64,000 nucleotides of DNA from Hygrophila difformis (GCA_030278955.1 JAOANR010000004.1:17794526-17858525), one strand, 5' to 3'. Positions 1 through 11,513 are shown, numbered from the stretch's first letter. Made by a program: numbers and translations. Notes: a model not told the origin generated them from the letters alone.

Positions 1-532
1 AATGAATCTTCTGGTAAAGCCGAGTTTCTACACTCCTGCAGAAGGGCTAAAATCACATATTGAACCTACATAAGGCTATGGAACTGTTCACACAGGGTAA
101 AGAATACAAGGCGTTTCAAATCCTGGAAGAAGGGATAAATGACAATTCCAAGTTTTCGCAATATTTTAAAGCCTTATGTTGTTTAAGCCAAGTTTCTAGA
201 AAGGAAATAGATGCAGGGCTTCATTTAATTAGTCCTATATTAAATGATAGGTTAAATAGCTACGATTTTAGATATGATCTTCTCACTTTACTCTCAGAAT
301 GGGAATATGTCCCGAATCCATTCTTAGGCCAGAAAAAGAGGGAATTCTGCATTATTGATGATCATGATCTGGAAAACTTTCGTAGGCCATTATATTTTAA
401 TCATATAGCAGATCAGATCAACTATCTTGTGATACAAGTAGAGCAATAGCTGATTTTAGGATGGCAGCAAAGGAGAATTGTGATAACCATAGCATTAATG
501 AAGAATTCTTGGATGAAGAAAGAAGAGATTGA
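1..532 (+). pseudogene. F-box-family gene 1, C-terminal part, frameshifted
   Basis: This is the first of three related tandem genes. The visible part is the region after the F-box: a FLHSCRRA stretch (about 27-50) corresponds to FIKECQDAGN in gene 2 and FLESCRNAGN in gene 3. A helical repeat region and a conserved PNPFLGQ motif (about 315-335) follow. The reading frame changes near position 55 and again near 430, after which a different frame continues to a TGA at 530-532. The F-box itself lies left of the window. The family resembles plant F-box proteins of the At2g35280/At1g67623 type, which are substrate receptors of SCF ubiquitin ligases; this is inferred from motif layout. The two frame changes suggest a pseudogene, although unseen introns could explain one of them. 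Confidence 0.5.
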
Positions 533-704
533 TACGTGTGACAAGTCTCCTAGTATTAGATTTTGAAATTTTCACCAAACCAAGTCTTTTGTATTATGTA
601 ATGCAGCTTGGTTTTGTTAATAAAATCTAATCTCTATTTCTTAATTACTGCATAAATGATGAGTTTTACTCTTAATTATGTGTTTTTCCTCCTTTTCTTT
701 TCAG

Positions 705-1458
705 AAATGTCGAAATCCCTCAACTCTTGGAAACTCAAATATTTTATTTACCAACTGAGTTACTGGGAGACATTCTGTCGAGACTAGGAATGGAAAGCAT
801 AAAGACACTTTTTAGAGCATATGAAACATCCAAGCAATTCCTCTCAGCAAGCAGATCATCATTAGCTCTAAAGAGAGTTAATTTGGAAACCTGTGCTATT
901 TGGGGAGGAAATGTTTATCCAAGTAATCAGGTCAAGTTCATTAAAGAATGTCAGGATGCAGGCAACTACATGTTTAATATCGAACCTGCACTGATAGCCT
1001 TTGTGGATGATAAAAATGAAGAAAAAGCCTATGAAATCTTAAAGCCCGGATTAGATGATAAATACAAACCAACTGCTTTCATAAGAAGTCTTCTATTGCT
1101 TTCCAAACAAGACCCACAACTGGATGAGGAAGGAATTCAATTGATTGAATCTGTAACCCAGGATCCCTTCGATTTAGCTTTCCTTAAAATAAGTGTTCTG
1201 CACTGGCTTCTTTACTGTGAGAAGTTCCCAAATCCATTCCTTGATCAAGAGGAAAGGAGTTTTTGTAAGAATCACTCCCTTGAAGAGCGACAGTAATTAC
1301 CCTTCAATGAAAGGATGGAGTTTGTTCCATGTGAATTATTTGACTATGTCAAGCAATACAGAAGAGCAAGTGGAGAACAGGGCATATTATTTGACTGGGA
1401 GCAATGGAACAATGAAGAAGAAGAGCAAAATGAAGATGAATTGCTAGAATTAGACTAG
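705..1458 (+). pseudogene. F-box protein gene 2 (last exon), one in-frame stop
   Basis: The exon probably begins after a strong acceptor (pyrimidine tract ending TTTTCAG, 692-704); no ATG lies in frame, so the start codon should be in an upstream exon that was not identified. The F-box is at about 727-860: YLPTELLGDILSRLG is a typical F-box helix for binding SKP1. It is followed by WGGN, FIKECQDAGN and helical repeats ending in PNPFLDQEE. A TAA at 1294-1296 interrupts the frame, but the same frame runs on to TAG at 1456-1458 and encodes a coherent acidic tail rich in E, N and D. This suggests one recent nonsense change in an otherwise intact gene, or a protein shortened by 53 residues. The likely role is an SCF E3 ligase substrate receptor of unknown target. 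Confidence 0.6.
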
Positions 1459-1618
1459 TGTAGTAATCAAGCAATTCATATTCTCTTTTGCTTGTAATCT
1501 TTTGTGCTTATTGTCTTGGACAATGAATTCTCTGGATGACCTAATCTATACATTCCTTTTGAATTAATGAATTTCATTCTCTAGCTTTTAATTCGGCTAT
1601 TGTTTTTAATCCTACTCA

Positions 1619-2366
1619 GCTGTGAAATTGGAAGCTCTTCAAAGCAACCAAGGACTTCAATAAAGAAATCTGGATCGGGGGAAACTCAGATCACAGATCT
1701 TCCTTATGAGATTCTTGGAAACATTTTATCAAGATTGGCATTTGATCACCTTGAGACTGTCTTTAATTGTAAATTAGTCTGCAAAGAGCTTGAAGAGGCT
1801 ACCCATCATCCTTTAGTCTTGAAAAAAGCTTCTCTTGAAGAATTTTATGCATGGGGATGGGGGACTTTTGAAGAGACACAAAGAGTTTTTCTTGAAAGCT
1901 GCAGAAATGCAGGAAATTGGATGTACCAGTTACAAGAGGCACTGCATTTGTTTGTTCAAGTTAAGAATGAACAAGCAGCATTTGATCTCTTAAAACCTGC
2001 AATCACTGATAATCACCCCCATCCATTTACATAAAAGCTCTTATGCTTTTGAGTAAGGATGAAGTTGAAGAACAAGAGAAGGGAATTTGGCTCTTTGCTA
2101 CTCTATGTAAGAATAGACGAAGGCTCAAGGATCTTCGGCTTCAAGTCAGAGGGTGGCTATCAAACTATGAGGAATTTATTTCACCTTTTCAAGGACAACC
2201 TAAGAAGAGACTTTGCAATCTTAGGAACTATTATGATAATAATCATGGCCCTTCAAGGAACCCTTATGGAGTCACCTCAATTTACTGCATGAGGTGCTTA
2301 GTCTCTGAGCACTGTAATCTGTTTCTCAGATTTGGAATTGAGGGGGAGACACCTCCTCATTTGTAA
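1619..2366 (+). pseudogene. F-box protein gene 3 (last exon), frameshifted
   Basis: The exon probably starts after an acceptor-like tract ending ACTCAG (about 1618). The order matches gene 2: a serine- and lysine-rich leader, an F-box (DLPYEILGNILSRLA, about 1693-1800), WGWG, FLESCRNAGN, then helical repeats. At about 2015-2035 the frame shifts: one frame stops at 2032-2034, while the homologous KALMLLSKDE stretch continues in another frame to TGA/TAA at 2364-2366. The C-terminus differs from gene 2 (it contains CMRC and no acidic tail). The family role would be an SCF substrate receptor; this copy is probably non-functional unless the shift reflects a small intron or sequence error. Confidence 0.55.
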
Positions 2367-2528
2367 TTGACGGATTGAATGTCATGAGAAACATCATGCT
2401 TTGTAATTCCATAGTATTAGCAAGAATCTGATGAATTCTATATTTTGTTTTGATTGTTGATGTTATGTTTGTAAGTTCTCTGTTATTTTTATTCTGCAAT
2501 AAGTAGACTTAGTCAGCATTGAAATCTT

Positions 2529-2666
2529 CACATTTAGAGCAAATCTCTAAATGTGAGTATGGTGATATCATGAAGAGAATGGTGAATATAAAAAGGAAAA
2601 CCTGGTATTATGTTTCCTTTTATCATCTGCACATTTAGAGTCAAGCTCTAAATGTGAGTATGGTGA
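2529..2666. repeat. Duplicated hairpin plus PPT-like motif
   Basis: Two direct copies (2529-2566 and 2630-2666) each hold a perfect 11-bp inverted repeat, CACATTTAGAG/CTCTAAATGTG, with a 5-nt loop (2540-2544 and 2641-2645). Each is followed by AGTATGGTGA. Between them is a third imperfect hairpin (AAAAGGAAA/TTTCCTTTT, about 2591-2620). The tail AAATGTGAGTATGGTGA nearly matches AAATGTGAGGATGGTGA at 8226-8242, the PPT-LTR junction of TE1, so these may be remnants of that element family's junction. Confidence 0.6.
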
Positions 2667-2713
2667 CACTAGTTAATCAGTTTATTCTTATTTCTTTCTT
2701 AAGGATTCATAAG

Positions 2714-3964
2714 ATGACCTATGAAGAACTTCAAGCTCGAGGTATAGAATCAGATAAGAAAGAGAAATCATTCTTGATGATGAGGAAAACAACAAAAATG
2801 GTGGAAACTATTCAGAAAAGCGGTGGATGGTCAGGGATGGAAATTTCACCTCCAATCTTTTATGTCAATCCATTCATGATTCAACATATACCAGATAAAG
2901 AAAAGGAATCGTTGATGATTGATTTAGAAGAAGCATTCTGGGATAAGATGAATAAATTTTGGGATGACCAAATGATATTTCTCATCAATGACAGGCATCT
3001 GCCTAATGAAATCAGACTCGAAAGACTTTTGGAAAGGGAAAAGAAGAGCATGGCTGATTGGAATCAGGAATGCTACAGAATTATCAATCCAAAAGATCAA
3101 ATAGGGTTGGAGTTGGATTACTTTGATCCTCAACCACTACCTAAATATGTGAAGCGACTCACCAAACATTGCTGCAAACTTCAAGAAATCTGAAATGCTA
3201 GAGTCTATGATGCTCAGCAGGCACTCCCTGCATACATGCCTCCAACATTCTTGAATAAGAAGGGACCCATTGAACAGAATTTCTTGACAAATTTGGCCCT
3301 GGAGAGGATTATTGATGCTCGGATCAATTTGAGACATGACCTCGAGCCTTATTTTAAGAAAGCTAAACAAGGCAAGATGGTATGGAGAGATGTCCTTAGA
3401 ACCATTCAGGAAGCTAGGAATAGCTGGATCAGACATATGAATGAGTGGGCTAAGGGACTAAATCTGAGGAGAAGGATTCTTAAACCAGGGTTGACAAGGA
3501 AACCTGATGAGGAATTTCCATTAGAAGAGTTTCTAGATTTGATACCAAAACAGCAAGCATGGGTTAAGGATGCAGAGGAGAGAGAAGCTGAGAGATCAGG
3601 GAAGAACAGGAAACAGAGATCGGATGCAAAACAGACACCACAGAATATAGTCAGGAACATTTTCAGAGAATCTGTTGTTAATGAAGGACTGGAACCTATA
3701 ACGAATTTCAGGAAAGTTTCAGCCCCATCAATAACACCAGCAGATGCAGATCTTCTCATTACAGACAGACCTAACAAGATCATGAAGAGATTACCTCCAA
3801 CTCTCCAACAGGAAGTTCATGGATATGTTCAGGAGAGAAAGAAAGAATTCATTGAGAAGTATATCAAATATGATAGTATGTGCAGAGAAAATGCATACAA
3901 GGAGCATAGACCCTATACTGATCAAACACAAGGAAGAATTCAGCAGATAATCATTGATGATTGA
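2714..3964 (+). pseudogene. TE1 first reading frame, unknown protein, one stop
   Basis: One frame runs from an ATG at 2714 to a TGA at 3962-3964 with a single TGA at 3191-3193. On both sides the predicted protein is charged and helical with no recognised catalytic motif. The second half is rich in K, R, E and Q (long helices around EAEREAERSGKNRKQR), suggesting a coiled-coil or nucleic-acid-binding protein. It ends 56 bp before the ATG of the next frame. Its position, upstream of a transposon-type protein and an LTR on the same strand, suggests it belongs to a retroelement rather than to the host. No function can be assigned. Expected Gag zinc knuckles and pol domains are absent. Confidence 0.45.
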
Positions 3965-5437
3965 GATGCATGTAATGAGAAATATCTGAACAAAAAGGAA
4001 TGAATGTTATGTTAAAAGGAATGGGCAAAAATTTTTATGTCAAGAAACATGATTCAGGCATAGGCAGTCTACAACATGATGATGCTGATAGAGTTCAAGA
4101 AGAAAATCCAGAACCTGATCATGAAGAGAACCCATAACAAGTTCAGGAAGAAAATGTAGAACCTGCTCAAGAAGAAGGTCAATCAGAAGAAGAAGGAAAT
4201 GAGAATGCTGGGAATGAGCAGGAAGAAGCACAAGAGTCTGAGGGAAATGAATCAGATACGTCTGAAGGATCTTCCCCAGGAAAAGAAATTCCAGAATTGT
4301 TGCCCTTGAGTTATTGGGGAAAGAATAGTCCAAAGGTGAGGTTATCAATCCCTGATAGCATTGAGAAGAGGACTCACAGAAGAGGAAATCAAGGTTAAGT
4401 TTAATGGAAGAAAGGAAGCATTAGAGAACTACCTGGGAATGTCCAAAATGATTGTTCCAGACAAAGGATTCCATCCCAAGTGGCTGGATCACAAATGTAT
4501 CAGCTACTGGAGGAGAATCAATGAATGGGACGTTTTCATGAGACATAACAACAAATGTGGTTGTGTGGAGTTGACCAGAGAGTTCTATGCTAACTTTGAT
4601 GTTGAGGCTGAAACAACATGGATTAGAGAAAAAACAATGCAAGTCACTGTGGAAACTCTAAATGATCTGATACAGGCACCTCTGTTAGAACAACCAGAAG
4701 TTAAGTCTGAGGTCCTTTTGAGGAAGAAAACTCAAGGAAATAAGCTTACCAATGCTAGAAAAATGGCATTAGGATTCTGTTCAACACACAGAGGAACTGA
4801 GCAGAATAAGATTCCATTGAAGAATTTGAAGCCTGAATATCCGCCAACACTTGATTTTTACTACTCAAAGCTTAGACCCACCACAAATTTTCAAGGACCT
4901 TCAGCCGGAACTTTTGAGGGATTTGCATTATTATGGTCAGGAAGGAAGTGCAGTGCTGCACACCATGTTCTCAATGTCATTAAGTCAAGAGTTGGAGAAG
5001 ATGCAGCATTAGCCTACCCGAATTTAATCAGAAGACTCTGTGTGAAACAAGGAGTGTCAATCACACCATTCTTACCAGAGATCATAAAGATAGATCCTCC
5101 TATTCCATTACCAGTAGACACTTTGATGGGAGAATTGGTTTACCAAATGCCGGATTTAGAGGAACAAACTTCCGAGGGATCAGGATCAAAGGTACCATCC
5201 CCTAAGACAAAAAGGGTCAAGCTTCCTTCAAAATCAAGATCATCTCAATCAAGAGCCGCAGTGAAAAGGACAAAGACTGCAGCACCATCTCCTGCATTGA
5301 ATCCTATTCCAGAAGATGAGGAGTTTGAGAATACTCTGCACCATCTCAACCTTTGAGACAAGGGAACCCAATGAGGAACACAGTGTCTGTGGATGAATCT
5401 CAGAATATGAGTACTTCAATTCAAAGTTTTGCACAGT

Positions 5438-6780
5438 TGACGTGGAAGTCAAATCTGACCCGATTCATTTTTATGAGCCGATAAAAAGGAGCAGTTTTGA
5501 TTCCAGCAAAACCAAAGAAGTAGGCCGGAATGTTCGGTACAAACGGCCTTGGCCCAATTGGCATGGGCCCTCAAATTAAATCTAAGAGGAGAAGGAAAGT
5601 ACAGCCGCCGCCGGAAGAGTCGCCGGAGACTGATCGGAGAAGCCGCTGGGAGCATCACCGGAAGTTGATCGGAGCTCGCCGGAGTTTGGCCGGAATCTGA
5701 TCGGAAAAGTCGCCGGTGCCGCCGTCAACCACCAGTCGGAGAATGGTCACTGGCCGGAAGTGGATAGACTGTTATTTTGTTTAATTTAGTTTATTTCAGC
5801 TTTCAATAAGGCATGTAATAATTTAAACAACTACTGTGGGCCCGCTCCAGACTTGATGGATTTCCAGTATCTCAGTCGTGAGACCCCCAGTCCGGAGGCA
5901 CCCAGTCGCGAGGTCATGCCTAGCGACACAGCTCGAGTTTAGCGACACGAGACAATCCGCCTAGCGACACGGAGCTCCCGAAGTCCAGAGGCTCGAACCG
6001 CCGCCAGTCCCGAGACCCCGTGGCGCGAACCCAGGTCTAGCGACAGGAGCCGTGGCGCGAACCCATGTCTCACGACAAGAGCCGTGGCGCGAACCCACGT
6101 CTCGCGACAGGGGCCGTGGCGCGAACCCACGTTTCGCGACACAAACCTTGTTTCGGGACACAGTTTGCCCGGAATGCCATTTTTAGGGTTTTTGCTTACT
6201 TTTTATGTATTTTCCCTTTTCCTATTTTACCCTTATGGAGTGTTAGGGTTTATTTTGATTTAGGGTTTTGGCTACTATATATAGTGCCTCCCCTTCACTT
6301 TGTAAGGTTAGACTTTGAATATTATTGAAAATTAGAAGCATATTGCTTTATCTTTGGTGTGATACCAAAACTAGTTGTTGGAGTGATTCCACAACATCCT
6401 CTTGAGTGATTCTTGAGGGAGATTTTTTGTGTGACTCAAAATATCCAAACCCATGAGTTGAGTGATTCTTCTCACATGTTCTTGGTGTGAAGCCTTGGAC
6501 AACAATCATCAATTTGAGATTGAAGCTCTCAAGTTGTGTAACCAAAATCTAGATTTGAGGACTTGGTGTGACTCCAAGTTTAGCTTATCTTTGGTTTTGG
6601 TAAAGCTTCCTTATCTTTTATTTTCTTGTTTTAATCCCCATTTGACACCACGTGTCATTTGGCAATATCCCATAACATTATATCTAAACAAGACCATGCC
6701 CAATCCTTTTCTTCTTCCTTCTTCCATACAAGTAATTGCATAACTTAGATCATTGGGTTTTGGAGAGAGAATCCATGTCA
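5438..6780. mobile_element. Solo LTR, 1343 bp, TSD ACAGT
   Basis: The element begins TGACGTGG and ends CCATGTCA, an 8-bp inverted terminal repeat with one mismatch. It is flanked by perfect 5-bp direct repeats ACAGT at 5433-5437 and 6781-6785. There is no internal domain, PBS or PPT, so it is a solo LTR left by LTR-LTR recombination. A TATA-like run (CTATATATAG, 6274-6283) followed by C-rich DNA is the likely promoter in the + direction. The target was inside the TE1 second reading frame, which resumes in phase afterwards. No other copy is in the window, so the family is not assigned. Confidence 0.9.
6019..6146. repeat. Four 32-bp GC-rich tandem repeats in the solo LTR
   Basis: Units begin at 6019, 6051, 6083 and 6115, each starting CGTGGCGCGAACCCA and ending in a (A/G)CGACA(G/A/C) variant. 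Looser TAGCGACAC copies occur just upstream (about 5918-5968). They lie in the U3 part, about 130 bp before the TATA-like run, where promoter-modulating repeats are common. Confidence 0.85.
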
Positions 6781-7162
6781 ACAGTCCATGGAGATGTTAG
6801 TGAAATCTATGTCAGAAGACAAGCACATTCAAAGAGAGATGGAGCAAAAGAGGATCGAACTTGAGCATACCAGGATTCAAACTGAAGAAAAACTCAGGAA
6901 AAAGGAGATGGAGAGACAAGAAAAGATAAGGAAGGAAGAATGGGATAGACAAGAGAGAACGAGAAGAGAAGAAATGGAAAGATTTGAAAGGTTAAGAAAA
7001 GAAGAACTTGAAGAGAGAAGACAGGAACGAGAAAGGGATATGGAGCTGAGGAGACAGGAGCAGCAAAATAGTACGAGATTGGTAAACATTCTTGCCAACC
7101 TGGTCTCGGATCTAAAGAAGTCTCCATCCATACCACCCAAAGACCCAGACAATGATGCATGA

Positions 7163-8239
7163 CCATCCTGAGATCACAGGGGAGTTTTCCTGTAACCTTC
7201 CTTTTCTTTTATTGCAGTCTTTCTTTCTTTATTTCTTTCCTGCTTCCATTTATTTGAATCTGTGAATTTAACTTAGAATAGAGTTAATATGAAGTTGTGT
7301 CATAGGATTGAATTTCAAGTTAAGATCATTTAAAAAAAAAACAAGCTCAAGTAGGCCAATAAACTGATGAAGGAATAGAAGATGAGTCTAAAGTGGTTGC
7401 TATGGAGACATCTACTTTATAGATTTTCACTGCAAGCATGAGCTGCTCTTGAAAACTATTTTCAGCTGTAAACTCTGAGATTGATTGATGTCATTACTAG
7501 ATGAAGAGTTTGAAGATTTTATGATTATATTAACTCTAGTGATTTGTATACTCTAAACAACAACTGCACAAGGTTAGAAGGATTGATCTAATCTAGACTC
7601 TCTTGGAAGATGAGTGTGCATATTGAGTGAAGTAAGAGTTCAACAAAAAAAAAAGAAGAGAGCAAGGGAAATTTCAGAAACAGACGTGGTAAAATAATGT
7701 GGATATAAGTAGCTGGCACAGCTGCCCCTCTGATTTATGAGTTGAAGAACTTTAAAAGAGCAGAATCAAGGGCAGGGGAGTTGAAGTTTCATCTGCAATG
7801 TCAGGCCATGCGACTCCTCCTAATAATGTGAAACCGAGCTATTGAAAGCCACGGAAGGCCACCCCTTGATATAAAAAAAAGAGTGTGTTTTAGTTTATTC
7901 TTTTTTGAGTAAGGATTCAGAAGCACAAGATATGCACATGAGTTGGACAGGATTGAGCGTGAGAAGAGAAATTTGACTAACTAAGGAGCAGAACAATAAT
8001 TCACATAAATGCAAATCACTTTTATTAATGTTTTCATGAAATCTGGTGAATTTAAGTTAGGTATGAAGCATCAATCAGTTGAAAGATTTGAGCTTGAGAT
8101 AGTTGGAAAGGAGAAGGTAGTGATCCTGGAGAATCTTACATGAACATCTAAATCTTGGGAGCCACTAATTGGACTTATTCTTTGAAACTTTACAAGTTTC
8201 CTACCACTTGAGGACAAGTGTTTCTAAATGTGAGGATGG
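7163..8239 (+). other. TE1 non-coding 3' internal region and PPT-like tract
   Basis: No coding potential was seen. The sequence is AT-rich with A-runs (about 7330, 7648, 7870). Its end carries a small inverted repeat CACTTG/CAAGTG (about 8207-8222) and then TTTCTAAATGTGAGGATGG directly before a TGATGACAG start at 8240. A purine-rich tract next to TG is the layout of a 3' LTR junction of Athila/Tat elements, which supports reading everything from about 2.6 kb as a retroelement interior. Confidence 0.45.
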
Positions 8240-11200
8240 TGATGACAGTCTTTTATGACTGTCATTTGCGTCCAATTTAGTGTCTTAGTGATGATCTTTT
8301 GTTCTTAATTCCATTAGTTTTTAATGAATAATCATAGAAGATCAGAAAAGATGGAAGAAGAACTAAGATTGTGAAGAAGTTGGAATTACATTGAAAAATG
8401 GCTTGAAATTCTAAGTTTTCATTGCAAGTCTCTCACGCTATGTTTTTATTTAAACTGACTCACGCTTTGTCATTCAGCAGGAAGTTAAGCTGAAAAGCAG
8501 CGGGAGATGGAAAAAGACATAGCGAGGAAAAAGAGGAAGTGCGAGGACTTACATACGGAATCAGGAAAGATCTAAGGAAAATGTTCAGAAGCTGAAGCCC
8601 ACGCGATGATTGTTTGACATCGCGAGGAAAGGAAGTTTGTGCAAGACAGGAAGCTTCAGATATTACGGCGAGAAGCAAACTGTTTGAAGAGACTGTGAGA
8701 TCTTGCTTTGTCAAGAAAGATAATTACATTTCTGACTCTCGCTTTGAAAGAACTGGATAAGCGAGAGGAGAGCTATTCTGATGCGAGCGGTTATCATCCA
8801 AGGCTGAAGCAGTTACAACGCCCATCTATAAATAAGACCCTTGGGGGATCAGCTCAAGAAGCGGGAGATTGAAGAGAATAGCTCATTTTTTACTCTCCAG
8901 TTCACTTTTAGAATTCAGTAGGTAGGTTAGCTAGGGTTTACTTTTCACTGCAATTTACTTCAAGTTCTTCAGATTTGTAATTCAATTTCGCAGTAGATTT
9001 TCTTCGGAATATTTTAGGAGACTAGTTTGAGGATACCCTGGAAGAAGAATTGCTATCGGAATGCTTGTTCATCCATTACGACAATCACCATCTAATGTCC
9101 AACTTCTTCGCTCACCTTTGCATTATTCTGATTGCAATCAGATTTCCAGGTGTATTCGTTTTTAATTCTTTGTTATTCAAGATACATGAAGAATGATCAG
9201 TTATCAAATCGTGCATTTCTTATCTTTCTGGTTACAATTTTCAAAGAATATTAGAAATCTATTGTTTTTCAATTCTGTTTCAGAGAAATATAAACCTCAA
9301 TTACTATATTCACGTTTTTTTGGAATTCGCATCACATCGATAATTTGATTCTCGAAGATCATAATACTTTCATATCTTTAATTCGTAATTTGTTCGTTCT
9401 AATTACGCAAGAAGTTTGGATATTGTAACCGAGTTAGGTATGAACTGGCAGAATTGTGAATTCATTCGATTTTCTGTTGATATTATGTCTCGATCACAAA
9501 TTTGGAAGAAATCACAGAGATTAATGTTCAGAACTCTAAAAAGTTCCTAAAGACCTATGCAGTGTTAATCATCGCATGATAATCTTTAAGAATTAACAAC
9601 TTTAAGTTTACGAATTTGGATGTTAATGGTTCTGTTCTCATTATTTTCTGAATAGAAATTCCAGAGGGTAGTTATGACAGTTATAGGACTTGATCATTTA
9701 CTTCACATAAAGATAAAGCCACGCTTCATCCTAAAAGATGATGCGAGGAGATATTCAGATAACTTTGTTTCAAGAGAGGCTATTTCAATAATCTCGCAAT
9801 GTCATTTTGACAAAGCGAGAAAACCAACTTATAATAGCAACAGAATTGATTCCCATTTCTTGGGGTATCAACTACTCACTTCTATTTCTTATACATATAT
9901 AACCCCTATCTTATAAGTAGGAATTGAACACCTCGCCGCATTCTTACAGAAATTACTGCGAGGCATTCAGTTCTTTGTATAAACAAAATCTGAGGAACAT
10001 TCTTTGAACAATAACTCCCTCCACGCTGTACAGATATAGCGTGCGGAAAATTGGAATGTTCATAGTTTGAAACCCAAAGTAGTTACTGCGAGCTATTTTG
10101 GACACTTATTTTGCAGAATTATTTCTCAAACCTTTTTCATAGGAAAGTGATTTCCTAATTCTGTCTAGTTTCCAGTGTATATTTTGGAAACACTCTAGCA
10201 TTTTGATTAAGAGGACTCAGAACCCTCATCGTTTCCTTATACATATAATACTACCTATACATATAATATTTTGGGATATTTCTCAGTTTATGATGAGTAA
10301 TCTTACTTCATAATTACAGACTTATAATTCATATCTGTAATTCATATTACTATTTTCATTAGTACATTGAGAAAGATGATGATATAAGTTTTCTCAATCA
10401 TTATTTACTCAGGTTAATGAAGAACAAACTTGTTCTTTAGTTGGACATTTAGTACCTGTCGTTTAAAAGGGAAATGTGTTTAAAAAACCATCTTTTGTCC
10501 CAATAATTAGTAGAGTTTTAGGAAGATTAATTTCCAGGGTTCATAGCTTTATAGTTTCCACTATATGCTATGGGTAGGAGATTAAATATTCTTTCTACTG
10601 TCTTACTAATCCTGAGTCAAGTCATGGGTATTTGGAGTTGTTTACAGAGACTTCTCAAGCTAAAGCATCTATATGAATCTGAGTGGTCTGAATAAGTCAA
10701 GGATTTTGAATAACAATTTCATCTTGATATACTTACAGGACTATTATTTCTTACAACTACTTGAAGTAATTACTCTGAGGAGTCAAGTCTTATGAAATCA
10801 TTGGATGATAGATTTAAATACTTGCTTTTTCATTTCTTGTAGAGGACATCCAATATAGGGTCATGAGACCAGTTTGACTCAGAGTAGTAAAAAGAACAAC
10901 TTCAAGTTCAGATGAATATAAGATGATTTAGAAGTGACCTTAAGTTGTCAAAGGCTTAATCTGAGTCCGAAAGAAATAGATTAAGTGACAGTTCTAAGAA
11001 GCTTTTTGTCACAGAATGAGTCTGACCGATCATCCTGCGATGACAGTATCCTATGATTTCAGTGCTTAGATTGTCATGACACTGAATCACAAGTACCTGT
11101 CTTGGGAAGTGATTTAAGACATGAAGATTTGATTAAGTTGCATAGAGGATTTGTCTATCTCAATGAACTTTCATTTTGTTTTAACCATTGAAGTATGATA

Positions 11201-11513
11201 TTCTCATCATATTCTTATTTCGTTTATTTGATTTGGTCCACATTATCTTAAACTCATGAACATAATTATAATACTCAACATCATTTTAATTGTTTTCTTT
11301 ATTATTGTTTACAGCTTTATGCATTTACATTTTAGCATTAAATTTTTTAGTCACCATCATTACACCATCCTTAAACCAAGAGCAGAAACAGGTTCTAGAA
11401 CTAATAATCCTATTAAAACGCTTATATCGTGTAACTCTCTAATGAACGATCCCGACAATAAAAATAAATATTGCAGCTTGATACCGTGCGCTTTCGGTAG
11501 GAAAAATTAGGCA
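8240..11513 (+). mobile_element. Putative 3' LTR of TE1 (right end uncertain)
   Basis: The LTR starts TGATGACAG after the PPT-like tract. A clean TATA box (TATAAATAA, 8827-8835) is followed by a leader with no long ORF, fitting U3-R-U5. The last part contains CGATCCCGAC, AATAAAAATAAATA and TTGATACCGTGCGCTTTCGG (about 11445-11495), the arrangement usual near the U5 end of long Tat/Athila LTRs. The right end is placed at a CA near 11513, before unrelated Tekay-type LTR sequence, but could lie anywhere from 11280 to 11555. No second copy is in the window, so LTR identity and TSD cannot be tested. Short GCGAG words recur at least a dozen times in this otherwise AT-rich DNA. Confidence 0.45.
8827..8835 (+). 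promoter_or_regulatory. TATA box of the TE1 LTR
   Basis: TATAAATAA followed by a C-rich start region about 30 bp downstream. The identical TATAAATAA occurs in the LTR promoters of TE-C and TE-D. Confidence 0.55.

Larger units (their letters stand above)
4021..7162 (+). pseudogene. TE1 second frame, putative plant transposon protein-like, split by solo LTR
   Basis: The frame opens at ATG 4021 with an acidic, E/N-rich section containing an imperfect repeat (VQEENPEP/VQEENVEP), a TAA at 4135-4137 and a frame change near 4360. The 4361-5350 part contains LTREFYANF, then WIREKTMQVTVETLNDLI, later LWSGRKCSAAHHVLN and YPNLIRRLCVKQGV. That order fits the 'putative plant transposon protein' family found with Athila/Tat-type elements (recognised by eye). 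A second frame change near 5350 leads to a frame entering the solo LTR target. After removal of the LTR and one TSD copy, the same frame continues at 6782-7162 as a highly charged coiled coil of R/E/K/Q heptads, ending in TGA. The gene is therefore broken by one stop, two frameshifts and one insertion. Confidence 0.5.

Noticed and set aside
5900..6160. Arginine-rich frames over the 32-bp repeats
   Set aside because: Artefact of GC-rich tandem repeats within the solo LTR.
6868..7170. Serine/leucine-rich frames opposite 6788-7162
   Set aside because: Complement of a purine-rich coiled-coil coding strand; the + strand frame continues the interrupted upstream frame and is preferred.
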